Source of the DNA: Riemerella anatipestifer
GTDB lineage: Bacteria > Bacteroidota > Bacteroidia > Flavobacteriales > Weeksellaceae
Direction of reading: 5' to 3'
DNA length: 64,000 nucleotides
Assembly (NCBI RefSeq): GCF_009663465.1
Contig: NZ_QXHU01000004.1
Location: 144,672-208,671 of the forward strand
The notes beneath the pieces were generated by a model. That model was not told the DNA's origin. It saw only the letters and a program-made list of their open reading frames with translations, and ran no database searches. The stretch's first letter is position 1. Every line of letters begins with the position of its first letter. Positions 17,023-26,761 of the stretch are shown piece by piece. A program made the translations under genes and the position numbers.

Positions 17023-18117
17023 ATGAAAATAATAGACGCCTATATCATCAAGAAGTTTTTAGGAACATTAGTTTTTATGCTGATGTTGCTATCTATTATT
17101 GTGATAGTGGTGGACATACAGGCGAAAGCTCCCAACATAGAGAAAAGTGGTTACACGGTGGGGTACTTTTTATTACACTTCTATCCGTTTTGGATGATAT
17201 ATCTTATCCTTACCTTTATGTCTATTTTGGTGTTTATTTCCGTCATTTACTTTTCATCTCGTATGGCGGATAATACCGAAATTGTAGCCATTGTAAGTAG
17301 CGGAGCTAGTTTTCATAGATTTGCAAGACCATACTTTATGGTAGCAGTTGGGATAGCCTTGTTTATGCTTGTGCTTAACCACTATGCTCTGCCTTGGGCT
17401 AATGTTAAAAAGAACGAATTGATGGTCTTTACCGAAAGTCAGGTAAGGCAAGAGGAAAAGAATAGGAGTGTTGCTATCTCGGCTCAGATGTCGCCAACAG
17501 AATATGTATTTATAGGCTCTTATCACAGAAAGGAAGCAAGAGGCTCGGATTACCTTTACCAAAAATTTGATAACAACAACAAACTCATACATCAGATTAA
17601 GGGTGATTATGTCTCTTGGGACGAAAAGAAACAAGCCTTTTCCATCACTTCTTTCTACGAAAAAAAAGCAGGTAAAAACGAAACTGAAAAGTTAAGCAAT
17701 GGTACGCAGACCTACCAGAGTTTTGGTTATCCACCAGAAGAGCTTTTTCCAGATGAACTTTTAGGTGAGAACAAAACAACACCAGAGCTGGTGAAATTCA
17801 TCAATAGAGAGAAAATAAAAGGCAACGGTAACATCAATACCTATCTTAATGAGCTTCACGCCCGCACCTCAATGCCTGTTTCTATTATAATTTTAACCAT
17901 TTTAGGTTTAGCTTTAGCGTCCGAAAAAAAGAGAGGTGGGATAGGAGTTAATCTTGCTGTGGGGATAGCTTTGGCGTTTGTGTTTATTTTTTCGTTTGAG
18001 GCACTTAAAGTGGTTTCATCTAGTAAAATACTCACACCTTTCGTAGCAATGTGGATGCCTAATTTTGTATTTGCTCCACTTGCTTTGGTGCTGTATTTCA
18101 GAAGGGCTCGTCAGTAG
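17023..18117 (+). CDS. LptF/LptG-family LPS export permease
   Basis: A 364-residue membrane protein of the YjgP/YjgQ (LptF/LptG) family, which forms the transmembrane part of the ABC machine that extracts LPS from the inner membrane. Three N-terminal helices (about 12-35, 48-75, 98-120) precede a periplasmic beta-jellyroll domain, and three C-terminal helices follow (about 285-360). The N-terminus MKIIDAYIIKKFLGTLVFML and the HARTSMPVSIIILTILGLAL segment near 282 are typical. Whether it is LptF or LptG cannot be decided. A GC-rich repeat separates it from tgt, and birA converges on it with a 7-bp overlap at the 3' end. Confidence 0.92.
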   Translation: MKIIDAYIIKKFLGTLVFMLMLLSIIVIVVDIQAKAPNIEKSGYTVGYFLLHFYPFWMIYLILTFMSILVFISVIYFSSRMADNTEIVAIVSSGASFHRFARPYFMVAVGIALFMLVLNHYALPWANVKKNELMVFTESQVRQEEKNRSVAISAQMSPTEYVFIGSYHRKEARGSDYLYQKFDNNNKLIHQIKGDYVSWDEKKQAFSITSFYEKKAGKNETEKLSNGTQTYQSFGYPPEELFPDELLGENKTTPELVKFINREKIKGNGNINTYLNELHARTSMPVSIIILTILGLALASEKKRGGIGVNLAVGIALAFVFIFSFEALKVVSSSKILTPFVAMWMPNFVFAPLALVLYFRRARQ

Positions 18118-18821
18118 AGCATTTGGATTTCCTTGTGGTAAAACTTGTGTAGCTGCTCATCTTCTAGTTCTACCCAAAGATGTCCTTCTGCATCTGCTTT
18201 TCGGATAATGCCATTTTGTCTTACGCCTTTAATGTCAAACACGCAGACCTCGTCTTTTTTGAAAAGAGTATTATTAAGTATCTCTAGAATTTGAGTTTCC
18301 GTTTTTGGTTGTGCTATTTCGTTAGTGAAAAATTCAAATAACTCTTTAGCAAGTAGATGAGGTTCAAAAGAGCGATGAGTTTGCGTATAGATAGACCCTG
18401 CTTTTGGGAAACATTCAAAGTTTTGCTGTAATACATTGATGCCGATGCCAATGACTAAACAGTTATTTTTCTTTTCAAGGAGAATACCAGATACTTTCTT
18501 TTGGTTGAGTATAATATCATTTGGCCACTTGATTTTTGGCTGAATTTGGGTCAAATTGGCAATAAAATCTCTCACGATAATGGCGGTATAATAATTGATG
18601 ATAGAAATCGCAAATGGAAATCTATCCAAAGAAATTGCGAGGCTGATAGCAATGTTTTCGTTAGGATTTATTTCCCAAGAATTGCCGTATTGTCCCTTTC
18701 CTCGAGTTTGGTTAAGTGTATAGACACCTACTAAGTCTTCTTTTTGGAGAATAGAGGGGACAAAGTTGATAATCTCGTCATTAGTAGAATTACATTCGGT
18801 AAGGTGATGTAAGATTTTCAT
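18111..18821 (-). CDS. birA: Biotin--[acetyl-CoA-carboxylase] ligase
   Basis: A 236-residue monofunctional BirA without the N-terminal DNA-binding domain. It attaches biotin, through biotinyl-AMP, to the carboxyl carrier protein. I place the start at the ATG ending at 18821 (MKILHHLTECNSTNDE) because the longer frame crosses a promoter box. The family motifs are visible: ECNSTNDEI (about 8-16), TRGKGQYGNSWE (the GRGRxGR-like biotin loop, with changed residues), KWPNDIILNQKKVSGILLE and VIGIGINV. The 3' end overlaps the convergent LptF/G gene by 7 bp. Confidence 0.92.
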   Translation of the reverse strand: MKILHHLTECNSTNDEIINFVPSILQKEDLVGVYTLNQTRGKGQYGNSWEINPNENIAISLAISLDRFPFAISIINYYTAIIVRDFIANLTQIQPKIKWPNDIILNQKKVSGILLEKKNNCLVIGIGINVLQQNFECFPKAGSIYTQTHRSFEPHLLAKELFEFFTNEIAQPKTETQILEILNNTLFKKDEVCVFDIKGVRQNGIIRKADAEGHLWVELEDEQLHKFYHKEIQMLY

Positions 18822-18827
18822 AATGGG

Positions 18828-18835
18828 CAAAATTA
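18828..18835 (-). promoter_or_regulatory. birA: -7 box TAATTTTG for birA
   Basis: TAnnTTTG on the minus strand, only 6 bp upstream of the chosen birA ATG, so the transcript would be leaderless or nearly so. Confidence 0.45.
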
Positions 18836-18870
18836 CGGTGTTAAAGTAGATAAAATAAATAAAAAACAAT

Positions 18871-18878
18871 TAAATTTG
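18871..18878 (+). promoter_or_regulatory. rsfS: -7 box TAAATTTG for rsfS-ftsH
   Basis: TAnnTTTG match, 18 bp before the rsfS ATG at 18897, divergent from birA. Confidence 0.55.
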
Positions 18879-18896
18879 CAGATAATACATTTTTGA

Positions 18897-19265
18897 ATGA
18901 GTAATACAAACGATAAACAAGAGTTGATAGACACTATCATTAGAGCAATACAAGATACTAAGGGAGAAGATATCCAAGTTCTTAATTTAACTAAAATAGA
19001 AAATGCCGTAGCAGATTATTTTGTTATTTGTAGTGGAAACTCTAACACTCAAGTGTCTGCCATTGCAGGGAATATAGAGAAAACAGTACGTAACGAGCTT
19101 AAAGAACGCCCTTGGCATACCGAAGGTGCAGAAAATGCATTGTGGGTATTGGTAGATTATGTATCTGTAGTGGTGCATGTTTTCCAAAAGCATATTAGAG
19201 AATACTATGAAATAGAAGAGCTTTGGGGAGATGCAGAAGTAAAGAAAATAGAAGATTTAAATTAA
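18897..19265 (+). CDS. rsfS: Ribosome silencing factor RsfS (Iojap)
   Basis: A 122-residue RsfS protein. It binds ribosomal protein L14 on the large subunit and blocks subunit joining when translation must be lowered. The family core is clear: ENAVADYFVICSGNSNTQVSAIAGNIE (about 37-63), the WHTEGAENALWVLVDYVSVVVHVF segment (about 80-103) and the terminal YYEIEELWGDA. Length is normal. It begins the transcript that continues into ftsH after 15 bp, an arrangement common in Bacteroidetes. Confidence 0.95.
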   Translation: MSNTNDKQELIDTIIRAIQDTKGEDIQVLNLTKIENAVADYFVICSGNSNTQVSAIAGNIEKTVRNELKERPWHTEGAENALWVLVDYVSVVVHVFQKHIREYYEIEELWGDAEVKKIEDLN

Positions 19266-19280
19266 ATTTCAAGAAAAAAT

Positions 19281-21254
19281 ATGGATAAAAATAAAGGGTT
19301 CAACTGGTTCTACTTACTTATTTTTGGTGCTTTGGCGGTTTTGTTTTTGCCAAAGTTGTTTTCTTCGTCTAATACAAAAACCATTAACGAAGACGAGTTT
19401 TTTAATATGATGAAAGCAGGCAAGGTAGAGAACCTAGTATTGATGAGAGACTCTAAAGAGGGGCAAGTTTTCTTAACCAAAGCGGCAAGAACAGCTTCTA
19501 AAGATGCATCTAAGCAAGCGGATAATCCGCTTATGGCGTTACAACCGTCGCCAGATTTTAAATTTGCTTTTGGAGATTTACAATATTTTCAGCAGAGATA
19601 TGATGCTATAAAGAAAGAAAACCCTCAGGTAAAAACTTCTATGGACTTTGATGATTCTGAATCGCCAATGCAGAGTTTGTTATTCCAAGCGTTGTTTTGG
19701 ATAGGGATTATGTTTTTGTTCTATTTTGTTATCTTTAAAAAGATGGCTGGAGGCAGTGGTGCTGGTGGTCAGATTTTCAACATAGGAAAATCGAGAGCTA
19801 AGCTTTTTGATGAAAAAGATAAAGTGCAGGTAACATTTAAAGACGTTGCAGGATTAGAAGGAGCTAAAGAGGAAGTACAAGAAGTGGTAGATTTTCTTAA
19901 AAATGCAGAAAAATATACTAAACTGGGCGGAAAGATACCTAAAGGAGTACTTCTTGTAGGACCTCCAGGAACAGGTAAAACTTTATTGGCTAAAGCCGTG
20001 GCTGGGGAAGCTAAAGTGCCTTTCTTTTCGTTGTCTGGTTCGGATTTCGTAGAAATGTTTGTGGGTGTTGGTGCTTCTAGAGTGAGAGATTTATTTGCTC
20101 AAGCTAAAGCAAAATCGCCAGCCATTATATTTATAGATGAGATAGATGCTATTGGTAGAGCTAGAGGTAGAGGTGCTTTTACGGGAGGAAATGATGAAAG
20201 AGAAAATACGCTGAACCAACTTCTAACAGAAATGGACGGTTTCGGTACAGATACTAATGTGATAGTGATGGCAGCAACCAACCGTGCAGATATTTTGGAT
20301 AAAGCCTTGATGCGTGCAGGAAGGTTCGACCGTTCTATCTATGTAGATTTACCTGAATTACACGAGAGAAAACAGATATTTAATGTTCATTTAGCTAAAA
20401 TAAAACTAGACAATACTGTAGAGGTAGAGTTTTTGGCAAAGCAAACGCCTGGTTTTAGTGGTGCAGACATTGCGAATGTGTGTAATGAGGCGGCATTAGT
20501 GGCGGCAAGAAAAGGACACGAAGCGGTAGGGAAACAAGATTTCTTAGATGCAGTGGACAGAATTATAGGTGGATTAGAGAAGAAAAATAAAGCAATTAAG
20601 CCTTCCGAGAAGAGAAGGGTAGCGTTCCACGAAGCTGGGCATGCGAGTATTAGTTGGTTAGTAGAACACGCAGCACCGTTGCTTAAGGTAACTATTGTTC
20701 CTAGAGGGCGTTCTCTAGGTGCAGCTTGGTATCTTCCAGAGGAAAGACAGCTTACTACTACAGAGCAGATGCTAGACGAAATGTGTGCAACTCTAGGTGG
20801 CAGAGCAGCAGAGCAAGTAGTATTTGGAACCATCTCTACGGGAGCATTGTCTGATTTGGAAAGAGTTACGAAACAAGCTCAAGCAATGGTTACTATTTAT
20901 GGTTTAAATGATAAAGTAGGTAATATTTCTTATTATGATAGTTCAGGGCAGCAAGAATACAGCTTTGGAAAGCCTTATTCTGAACAAACGGCTAAAATGA
21001 TAGATGAGGAAATTTCTAAAATTATTGAAGGTCAATACCAAAGAGCTATCAATATTTTGAACGAAAATAGAGATAAACTAGATGCATTGGCGGATAAGCT
21101 CCTTGAGAAAGAAGTTATCTTCCGTGAAGATTTAGAAGCGATATTTGGCAAGAGAGCGTGGGATCCAGAACTTACTGAAACTCCAGTTTCCTCTATAGAG
21201 GAGATTAAGAAAGATGATGAACCAGTAGTAATTGACAATGATGAAGAAAAATAA
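19281..21254 (+). CDS. ftsH: ATP-dependent zinc metalloprotease FtsH
   Basis: A 657-residue membrane-anchored AAA+ protease that degrades misfolded or regulatory membrane proteins. It has two helices (about 9-25 and 134-152) around a periplasmic domain, then the AAA module with Walker A GPPGTGKT (about 227-234), Walker B IIFIDEID and the second region of homology [18 protein letters not shown]. The zinc site HEAGH is near residue 451 with a downstream third-ligand region. The C-terminal tail is acidic ([13 protein letters not shown]). A terminator lies 30 bp after the stop. Confidence 0.98.
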   Translation: MDKNKGFNWFYLLIFGALAVLFLPKLFSSSNTKTINEDEFFNMMKAGKVENLVLMRDSKEGQVFLTKAARTASKDASKQADNPLMALQPSPDFKFAFGDLQYFQQRYDAIKKENPQVKTSMDFDDSESPMQSLLFQALFWIGIMFLFYFVIFKKMAGGSGAGGQIFNIGKSRAKLFDEKDKVQVTFKDVAGLEGAKEEVQEVVDFLKNAEKYTKLGGKIPKGVLLVGPPGTGKTLLAKAVAGEAKVPFFSLSGSDFVEMFVGVGASRVRDLFAQAKAKSPAIIFIDEIDAIGRARGRGAFTGGNDERENTLNQLLTEMDGFGTDTNVIVMAATNRADILDKALMRAGRFDRSIYVDLPELHERKQIFNVHLAKIKLDNTVEVEFLAKQTPGFSGADIANVCNEAALVAARKGHEAVGKQDFLDAVDRIIGGLEKKNKAIKPSEKRRVAFHEAGHASISWLVEHAAPLLKVTIVPRGRSLGAAWYLPEERQLTTTEQMLDEMCATLGGRAAEQVVFGTISTGALSDLERVTKQAQAMVTIYGLNDKVGNISYYDSSGQQEYSFGKPYSEQTAKMIDEEISKIIEGQYQRAINILNENRDKLDALADKLLEKEVIFREDLEAIFGKRAWDPELTETPVSSIEEIKKDDEPVVIDNDEEK

Positions 21255-21284
21255 GAGTTAAATCAATATAGAAAATTGAATACA

Positions 21285-21324
21285 AAAACAGACTGCTCCT
21301 CAAAGAGCAATCTGTTTTTGTTTT
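21285..21324. terminator. Bidirectional terminator between ftsH and NhaC-family gene
   Basis: AAAACAGACTGCTC (21285-21298) pairs with GAGCAATCTGTTTT (21305-21318) with one mismatch; T-runs flank both sides for convergent transcripts. Confidence 0.85.
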
Positions 21325-22626
21325 TTATGCTTGTTCTTTCTTCGTTTCTTTGGAGAAGAAAATCCAAAGGAGTACACATAAAAGCAATAAAATGGGATAA
21401 AAAGTATAGCTTACTAAGTTGAAGTAGTCAATACGGTTGTTACTTAGTCCAATAATGATAAGTATTTGAGCTCCATAAGGCAGTAGTCCTTGTATAACAC
21501 AAGAAAAAATATCCAGTACAGATGCCATAAATCTAGGAGCTATCTTATAGTGCGTGCTTATATTTTTTGCAATTTTACCTGAAATAATAATAGCGATTGT
21601 ATTATTGGCAGTGGCCATATCTACAAGGCTTACAAGTGTACCTACTCCCAGTAAAGCAGATTTTCTTCCTGAAATGATATTTTTTATTCTATTAAGAAGA
21701 AATTCCATTCCTCCTGCCTTTTCAACTAAAGCGGCCAAACCACCTGTAAAAAGTGAAAGTATAAAGATTTCTTGCATACTTGTAAAGCCTTCATATACTT
21801 TTTTACTGATTTCCAATACTCCAAAATCCAAAATGAAAAACCCTAAAGAACTACTGAATACAATACCTAGTAGAAGCACTAAAAAAACATTGATACCCGC
21901 AAGAGAAAGGATAATCACCAATAAATAGGGTAAGGTGAGAAATAATTGGCGAGTATCTACAGACGTTGTGGTATTGAGTTCGGTAGGCGTGGAAATTACG
22001 TTTGCTAGTATGACGTATAATACGCAGGTAATAATGGCTGCAGGAATAGCTATTTTAAGATTGGTCCTTAGCTTGTCCTTCATCTCACAATCTAGTGATT
22101 GGGTAGCGGCTATAGTGGTGTCCGAAATTACAGAAAGATTATCACCTAGCATAGCACCTCCTAATAGTGCTGCTCCTAATAGGTTAATATCTATCCCTTT
22201 ATCGGCAAATCCAACAACCACAGAGCCTAGAGTTACAATAGTTCCTACGGAAGTTCCAGATGATATAGAAATAAAAGCAGCGATAATAAAAATACCCAAA
22301 GGAATGTACGAGGAGGAAATTAGACTCACTCCAAAATCCACGATAATATCTACGCTTCCTATGGACTTAGATACCACTGCAAAAGCTCCAGCAAGGAGAT
22401 AGATGATACACATATTGAGTATCTTGTGGTCGCCACAACCATTTAGGAAAGTATCTATTTTTTCATTAAAAGACTCTTTAAACAAAATGAAAGCCACTAC
22501 AATACCTGCCATCACAGCAATGGGAGAAGGCAAAGCGTAAAAATCGTTAAAATAAATACCACTGCCAATAAAGGTAAATACGAATACCAATAGAGGTACA
22601 ACAGAGATAACAGAAGTTTTTTTCAT
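21325..22626 (-). CDS. NhaC-family antiporter-like transporter, probably SAM-riboswitch controlled
   Basis: A 433-residue polytopic membrane protein (about 11-12 helices) of the NhaC Na+/H+ antiporter family. The ATG ending at 22626 (MKKTSVISVVPLLVF) is preferred over an upstream in-frame TTG. Family features include SISSGTSVGTIVTLGSVVVG (near 120), GGAMLGDNLSVISDTTIAATQS (near 155-176) and NNTIAIIISGKIA near 355. The leader holds an element with S-box-like sequence. NhaC-superfamily proteins under SAM riboswitches have been proposed as methionine transporters (MetT), so methionine uptake is a better guess here than Na+/H+ exchange. That substrate assignment is inference. Confidence 0.88.
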   Translation of the reverse strand: MKKTSVISVVPLLVFVFTFIGSGIYFNDFYALPSPIAVMAGIVVAFILFKESFNEKIDTFLNGCGDHKILNMCIIYLLAGAFAVVSKSIGSVDIIVDFGVSLISSSYIPLGIFIIAAFISISSGTSVGTIVTLGSVVVGFADKGIDINLLGAALLGGAMLGDNLSVISDTTIAATQSLDCEMKDKLRTNLKIAIPAAIITCVLYVILANVISTPTELNTTTSVDTRQLFLTLPYLLVIILSLAGINVFLVLLLGIVFSSSLGFFILDFGVLEISKKVYEGFTSMQEIFILSLFTGGLAALVEKAGGMEFLLNRIKNIISGRKSALLGVGTLVSLVDMATANNTIAIIISGKIAKNISTHYKIAPRFMASVLDIFSCVIQGLLPYGAQILIIIGLSNNRIDYFNLVSYTFYPILLLLCVLLWIFFSKETKKEQA

Positions 22627-22727
22627 TTCCAATACAGTTTTTTTAATCTGTATCAATCAATGAACCTTCTTAATTCAAGAAAAATAATGCGGAATACTTA
22701 AAGACAACATTTTTTCCTTTATTTAAG

Positions 22728-22796
22728 GCTTATCATTTTCAGCACCTTGCTTGTTGTTGCAGGTTGCTACCTTTCTATTAAGGTTCTTGATAAATA
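22728..22796 (-). ncRNA. Candidate short SAM (S-box-like) riboswitch
   Basis: On the minus strand a 6-bp closing stem, TTATCA (22793-22788) with TGATAA (22735-22730), encloses two hairpins. The first is ACCTT/AAGGT with loop AATAGA. The second is formed by CCTGC and GCAAGG. Conserved S-box words are present in order: ATCAAGA right after P1, GCAACC before the second hairpin, and GGTGCT after it. The kink-turn, GAGGGA box and P4 of full SAM-I are missing, so this would be a reduced variant of about 69 nt. A -7 box lies immediately upstream and the NhaC-family gene about 100 nt downstream. Confidence 0.5.
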
Positions 22797-22804
22797 CAGT
22801 GGTG

Positions 22805-22812
22805 CAAATATA
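22805..22812 (-). promoter_or_regulatory. -7 box TATATTTG for the riboswitch/NhaC transcript
   Basis: TAnnTTTG on the minus strand. Transcription would start within the next few bases and enter the riboswitch-like fold almost at once. Confidence 0.6.
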
Positions 22813-22885
22813 ATAAAAATAAATTTTATTCGTGAAAAAGTTAGTTTTAGCATAATATTTACATTGCCCACTCCTAAGTTATACA

Positions 22886-22916
22886 TTGTGGTATATTAAA
22901 ATAATACTTATGTTTG
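22886..22916 (+). promoter_or_regulatory. Promoter of the secreted 973-residue protein
   Basis: TTG (22886-22888) and TATGTTTG (22909-22916) are separated by 20 bp, a good match to the Bacteroidetes -33/-7 layout. The -7 box ends 19 bp before the ATG. Confidence 0.65.
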
Positions 22917-22935
22917 CACAAAAATTACACACACT

Positions 22936-25857
22936 ATGATAAAAAGACTACTAAGTTTGACCTTAGTCATACTTCCTTTGCTTATTCTAGCACAATTACA
23001 AAATTTTACAATTACCCTTACAGGAACGCCAGAAATTTGCCCTGAAACAGGGACACTTTCTTGGACGACAAGTGGGACGACGGCTAATTCTACTTTAACT
23101 TATAGTATTTATAAAACCTCCGATTTAAATAATGCTATTAAAACGACTAATTTATCAACTTATGGTAGCCTTCCTGCAGGTACTTATAGAGTAGTAGCTA
23201 CACAAAGTTTAGGTACAAATCAGAGCAATCAAGCGATAAGTAACGATTTTACCATTGCTGACCAAAAACCACCAAAAATGACAGTTACTCTTGACTACCA
23301 CAGGCGGAGTGAAATTTGTGGAAACGATGGCTTATTTACGGTAAATGTTGCAGGTGGTAGAGCACCTTATCGTTACCAACTCTTAGATACCAACAATGTG
23401 ATGGTTTCGGAGTTCCAAAGTAGTACAAACTCTTATACTTTTACAGGACTTAAAGCAGCCAACTACAAATATAGGGTAATAGATGATTGTGGAACTGGTA
23501 TTGTGGGAGAAACAGTAATTACAAATACGCCAACTAATTTTACAAGTATTTACTATAATGGTAAAAATTTGGAGGATTGTTCGGGAGTTCAATTAATATT
23601 CAATTCGGTAAAAGGATATAATTTAGTTCAAAAATCTCCTTATCAAGTTAAAGTAAGCTACACTGACCCTAATACCAATGAGGTGGTAACATTAAATTCC
23701 AATCCCGTTAGTAGTAATGGAGATCCTATGGTTGTTATTCCAAGGTTTCAAGGGATAGATAAACTCCTTCTTACGGTTACAACAACCGATGCTTGTGGAC
23801 GAACGGTTACTCAGACGGATTATTTTAGTTATAGTATAGATGCTGTTGCAGAGAGTAGTTCTTGTGGAGGACAATATTTTTATCTAAAAAGAGTCTGGGA
23901 TAGATACCAAAATATATACTCTACTTATAAAGTTAATTTTATAGAGTCTCCTGCAAATTTTGATCCTGCTGCCTATAATGAATTTCATGGACAGTATAAA
24001 AGTTCTCATGATTATGGAAGTACATCTCAACCTTTACCAGCGGGAACTTATCGTTTTCAAATTATAGATTCTTGCGGAGGAATAAGTGAAAGAACTGTTG
24101 TTATCAAAACAATGGCTCCAACATTATATGTTGAACAGGGAAACAGTTGTGATATAGATAGAGTTAATTTAGTTGGAAGAATATCTGATGCGTATTATGG
24201 TCTTTCTTTTGGATTTGTTGATACACAAATTACAAAAGCGCCTCAATCTTTTATTGATGAGTATGGACCTCTTCCCTACCTCATCCCAAAGGACAGATTT
24301 GAAATAGATGCTACTACAGGAAAGCTAACTAGGTTTTTGTTAAAAAATATGCCTTTAGGAGATTATACTTTTTCTACAGGTAACGCTTGTAATGATTTAG
24401 TTGTAACAAAAGATATTACAACATATAAATTTCCCCCTTCATATTCCCCAAAATATACTATGGAGTATTCGTGCGGTGGTCAATTTAGATTTTTAGAGGC
24501 AAAAGGTCGAGCTATTTATTATCAGCGTTATTTTCCAGAACAGAATGCATGGGGAACTTCTCCTACCCGAGTTCATATAGATGGCTCGGGTAAGCCTGCT
24601 CCACTATTTAGTGCTCTTGATGGTGAGTGGCAATCTCAACCAGAGGGTAGATATAGGGTAATTAAAGAATTAACGCAATATAATGATGTGAAAGATAATC
24701 AACGGGCATTTCTGTGGTGTGATCCTGTTGTTGTTGATGAGTTTGAGATAAAGCCAACTATTGCTTTAACTTTTTCTAATGCCTATGCATTTGAGTGTGC
24801 TAATGGGACTTATGATGTTACTATAGTTGCAAGTGGAGGTACAGCTCCTTTAACTTATGCTATAGTATCTTCAGAGGCTAATGATGCAACGGTGCTTAGA
24901 GATAATGGTACCAATCCAATCTTTGAAGGGCTTCCAGGAGGCACTTATTTCTTCCGTGTGTATGATAAGTGTGGAAATTTTGAAACAAGAAAACTAGAAA
25001 TTGCCCAACTGGGGCGTCCAAATATTCGTATGGCTCCTGTATGTGACTCTAATGAGCTAAGCCTCGTGGTAGATGGGCTAGATTATCTAAACTACGAGTG
25101 GACAAAGGAAGGAAGCACAGAGGTGTTATCCAATACTAATGTACTAAACCTTGGAACATATACGGCAGATAAAGCAGGAGTTTACCATGTGCGTCTTAGT
25201 ACTAATTCTCCTACCAGCTGTATCAATACAACTTTAAATTTAAAACTTACGGTAAATGCACTTACAGCAGCAAATGCAGGTACGGGGCAAACTGTTAACT
25301 TGACCTATGATGAAACTATAGGAACAAACATTAATCTTTTTGATTATCTTCAAGGAGAATACGATGGCTTTGGAACTTGGACAGAAACTACCATTCCGTC
25401 AAGTAGTCTTTTGGTAGGTAACCAATGGAGAGTTGGTTCAGCACAATCAGGGACTTATAGTTTTAAATATACAGTTAAAGGAGCTTGTGGAGGCACAGCT
25501 GATACTGCAGAAGTGACTATTAACCTAGCAAAAGTTTGTTACAAAAAGCCAATTATAAGTACAGCAGGAGACGCACTCCCTACAAGAGTAGGGATAAGTT
25601 CACTTGCTAGATTGGGAGTAGATGCAAAAGGGGAAAACTGGCCAATGGTAAGAGAGGGCGGTTGGATAGCCTTAGAATCTAATACTAAAGGATTTGTGGT
25701 AAACAGAGTTGCATTTGACAGTAATGGGCTTCCTGTAGGTATTCCACCAGCTAACTTTGTAGCAGGTATGATGGTATATGACACTACCAACAACTGTCTA
25801 AAAATTTATAACGGTAGAATTTGGAGTTGTTTCTCAACGCAAACTTGCCCAGAGTAA
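22936..25857 (+). CDS. Large secreted protein with Ig-like/SprB-like repeats
   Basis: A 973-residue protein with a signal peptide (residues 1-19, MIKRLLSLTLVILPLLILAQ). Several beta-sandwich-like modules follow, each marked by a phrase of the type LPAGTYRV/LPGGTYFFRVYDxCG and by paired cysteines (for example VIDDCGTG, IIDSCGG, VYDKCGN). These resemble SprB-type or gliding-associated surface repeats. The last 70 residues hold a motif, GMMVYDTTNNCLKIYNGRIW, shared with the small protein encoded next. No T9SS sorting domain is evident at the end. A role as a surface or extracellular protein is inferred; the ligand is unknown. Confidence 0.8.
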   Translation: MIKRLLSLTLVILPLLILAQLQNFTITLTGTPEICPETGTLSWTTSGTTANSTLTYSIYKTSDLNNAIKTTNLSTYGSLPAGTYRVVATQSLGTNQSNQAISNDFTIADQKPPKMTVTLDYHRRSEICGNDGLFTVNVAGGRAPYRYQLLDTNNVMVSEFQSSTNSYTFTGLKAANYKYRVIDDCGTGIVGETVITNTPTNFTSIYYNGKNLEDCSGVQLIFNSVKGYNLVQKSPYQVKVSYTDPNTNEVVTLNSNPVSSNGDPMVVIPRFQGIDKLLLTVTTTDACGRTVTQTDYFSYSIDAVAESSSCGGQYFYLKRVWDRYQNIYSTYKVNFIESPANFDPAAYNEFHGQYKSSHDYGSTSQPLPAGTYRFQIIDSCGGISERTVVIKTMAPTLYVEQGNSCDIDRVNLVGRISDAYYGLSFGFVDTQITKAPQSFIDEYGPLPYLIPKDRFEIDATTGKLTRFLLKNMPLGDYTFSTGNACNDLVVTKDITTYKFPPSYSPKYTMEYSCGGQFRFLEAKGRAIYYQRYFPEQNAWGTSPTRVHIDGSGKPAPLFSALDGEWQSQPEGRYRVIKELTQYNDVKDNQRAFLWCDPVVVDEFEIKPTIALTFSNAYAFECANGTYDVTIVASGGTAPLTYAIVSSEANDATVLRDNGTNPIFEGLPGGTYFFRVYDKCGNFETRKLEIAQLGRPNIRMAPVCDSNELSLVVDGLDYLNYEWTKEGSTEVLSNTNVLNLGTYTADKAGVYHVRLSTNSPTSCINTTLNLKLTVNALTAANAGTGQTVNLTYDETIGTNINLFDYLQGEYDGFGTWTETTIPSSSLLVGNQWRVGSAQSGTYSFKYTVKGACGGTADTAEVTINLAKVCYKKPIISTAGDALPTRVGISSLARLGVDAKGENWPMVREGGWIALESNTKGFVVNRVAFDSNGLPVGIPPANFVAGMMVYDTTNNCLKIYNGRIWSCFSTQTCPE

Positions 25858-25883
25858 TTTTATAATATACAAATAGAAAAACA

Positions 25884-26435
25884 ATGAAAATTAAATTATC
25901 AATATTTTTTATAGGCTTATCTATATTGACGTTTGGTCAAGTAGCCTTAGGTAAAGAGGAAATATCTAACTCATCTGTATCACTAGAATTTGGAACACAA
26001 TACAGAGGGTTTATTCTTCCTTATGTAACGTCTTTGTCTTCTGTATCCAATGCAGTTCCAGGGACAGTGGTAATGGATAGTTCTGATGGAATAGTGAAAT
26101 ATGCACGCCATAATGGAGATTGGAAAGAGCTTACTTTTAACACCACGCATACTTTTGGAGGTGTAACGGTGGATACCACAGGTAAAGTAGATACAAGTCT
26201 GCAAAAGACTAAGGTAGAACAAACCGAAGCTTCTGTAATTATAGGAGCTAATACCAGTAATCAACCTTCGGGAATATTGGTGCTGTCAGATAATAATAAA
26301 GCAATGATTTTACCTAAGATGGATTCTCCACATTTGAAAATTATCAATCCTGCTCCAGGTATGATGGCATACGACACAAAAACGAACCAGTTGGCGGTAT
26401 TCAATGGTACTGTATGGACATTTTGGAAGGATTAA
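25884..26435 (+). CDS. Small secreted companion protein
   Basis: A 183-residue protein with a signal peptide (MKIKLSIFFIGLSILTFGQ). It has two copies of a short pattern in which a VMDSSDG/MAYDTKT phrase is followed by an aromatic WK or VW motif (GTVVMDSSDGIVKYARHNGDWKEL and GMMAYDTKTNQLAVFNGTVW). The second copy matches the C-terminus of the 973-residue protein encoded 26 bp upstream. The two are probably co-transcribed and may assemble together outside the cell. The family is not named with confidence and the function is unknown. A strong terminator follows. Confidence 0.75.
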   Translation: MKIKLSIFFIGLSILTFGQVALGKEEISNSSVSLEFGTQYRGFILPYVTSLSSVSNAVPGTVVMDSSDGIVKYARHNGDWKELTFNTTHTFGGVTVDTTGKVDTSLQKTKVEQTEASVIIGANTSNQPSGILVLSDNNKAMILPKMDSPHLKIINPAPGMMAYDTKTNQLAVFNGTVWTFWKD

Positions 26436-26465
26436 ATGATATAAGAATATAAAAACTAAAAAAAG

Positions 26466-26502
26466 CAAGAGTTCACTATCTTAGTGGACTCTTGTTTTTT
26501 TT
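26466..26502 (+). terminator. Terminator of the secreted-protein pair
   Basis: CAAGAGTTCACT (26466-26477) pairs with AGTGGACTCTTG (26483-26494), one G-T pair, followed by a run of nine or more T. Confidence 0.85.
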
Positions 26503-26565
26503 TGACTAAACAGTAGCAGCGTTTTATGAGGCGTTGTTGATAACAAAAGATTTATTTTATAACAA

Positions 26566-26736
26566 TCATGCTTTTCGTTTTTTAGAATTCTAGTTATCAG
26601 GATTTATGAATAATCCTGTTGCAAAAGGCTTCTTTTCTAAATTGTAGGTGATTCTACAATTTAATGGAGCTAATCCCAGCTTATTTATTCTTGAAGCTGA
26701 AATTACAAATAATATTTTTAAAATGTCTGTATTCAT
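26566..26736 (-). pseudogene. Remnant of a tyrosine recombinase (N-terminal arm domain)
   Basis: On the minus strand, from ATG at 26736, the translation reads MNTDILKILFVISASR, then INKLGLAPLNCRITYN, then KPFATGLFINPDN, a stop, and NSKKRKA. This matches the N-terminal arm-type DNA-binding domain of Bacteroidetes phage/transposon integrases (pattern KxGLAPLxCRITxNxxRKxFxTGxFINPxxW). The stop (TAG) stands where the conserved tryptophan codon (TGG) is expected, and no downstream catalytic domain follows. It lies about 200 bp from tRNA-Asn, a usual attachment target. Confidence 0.75.
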
Positions 26737-26761
26737 TGCTGTGATTTTAGATATTATAAAT

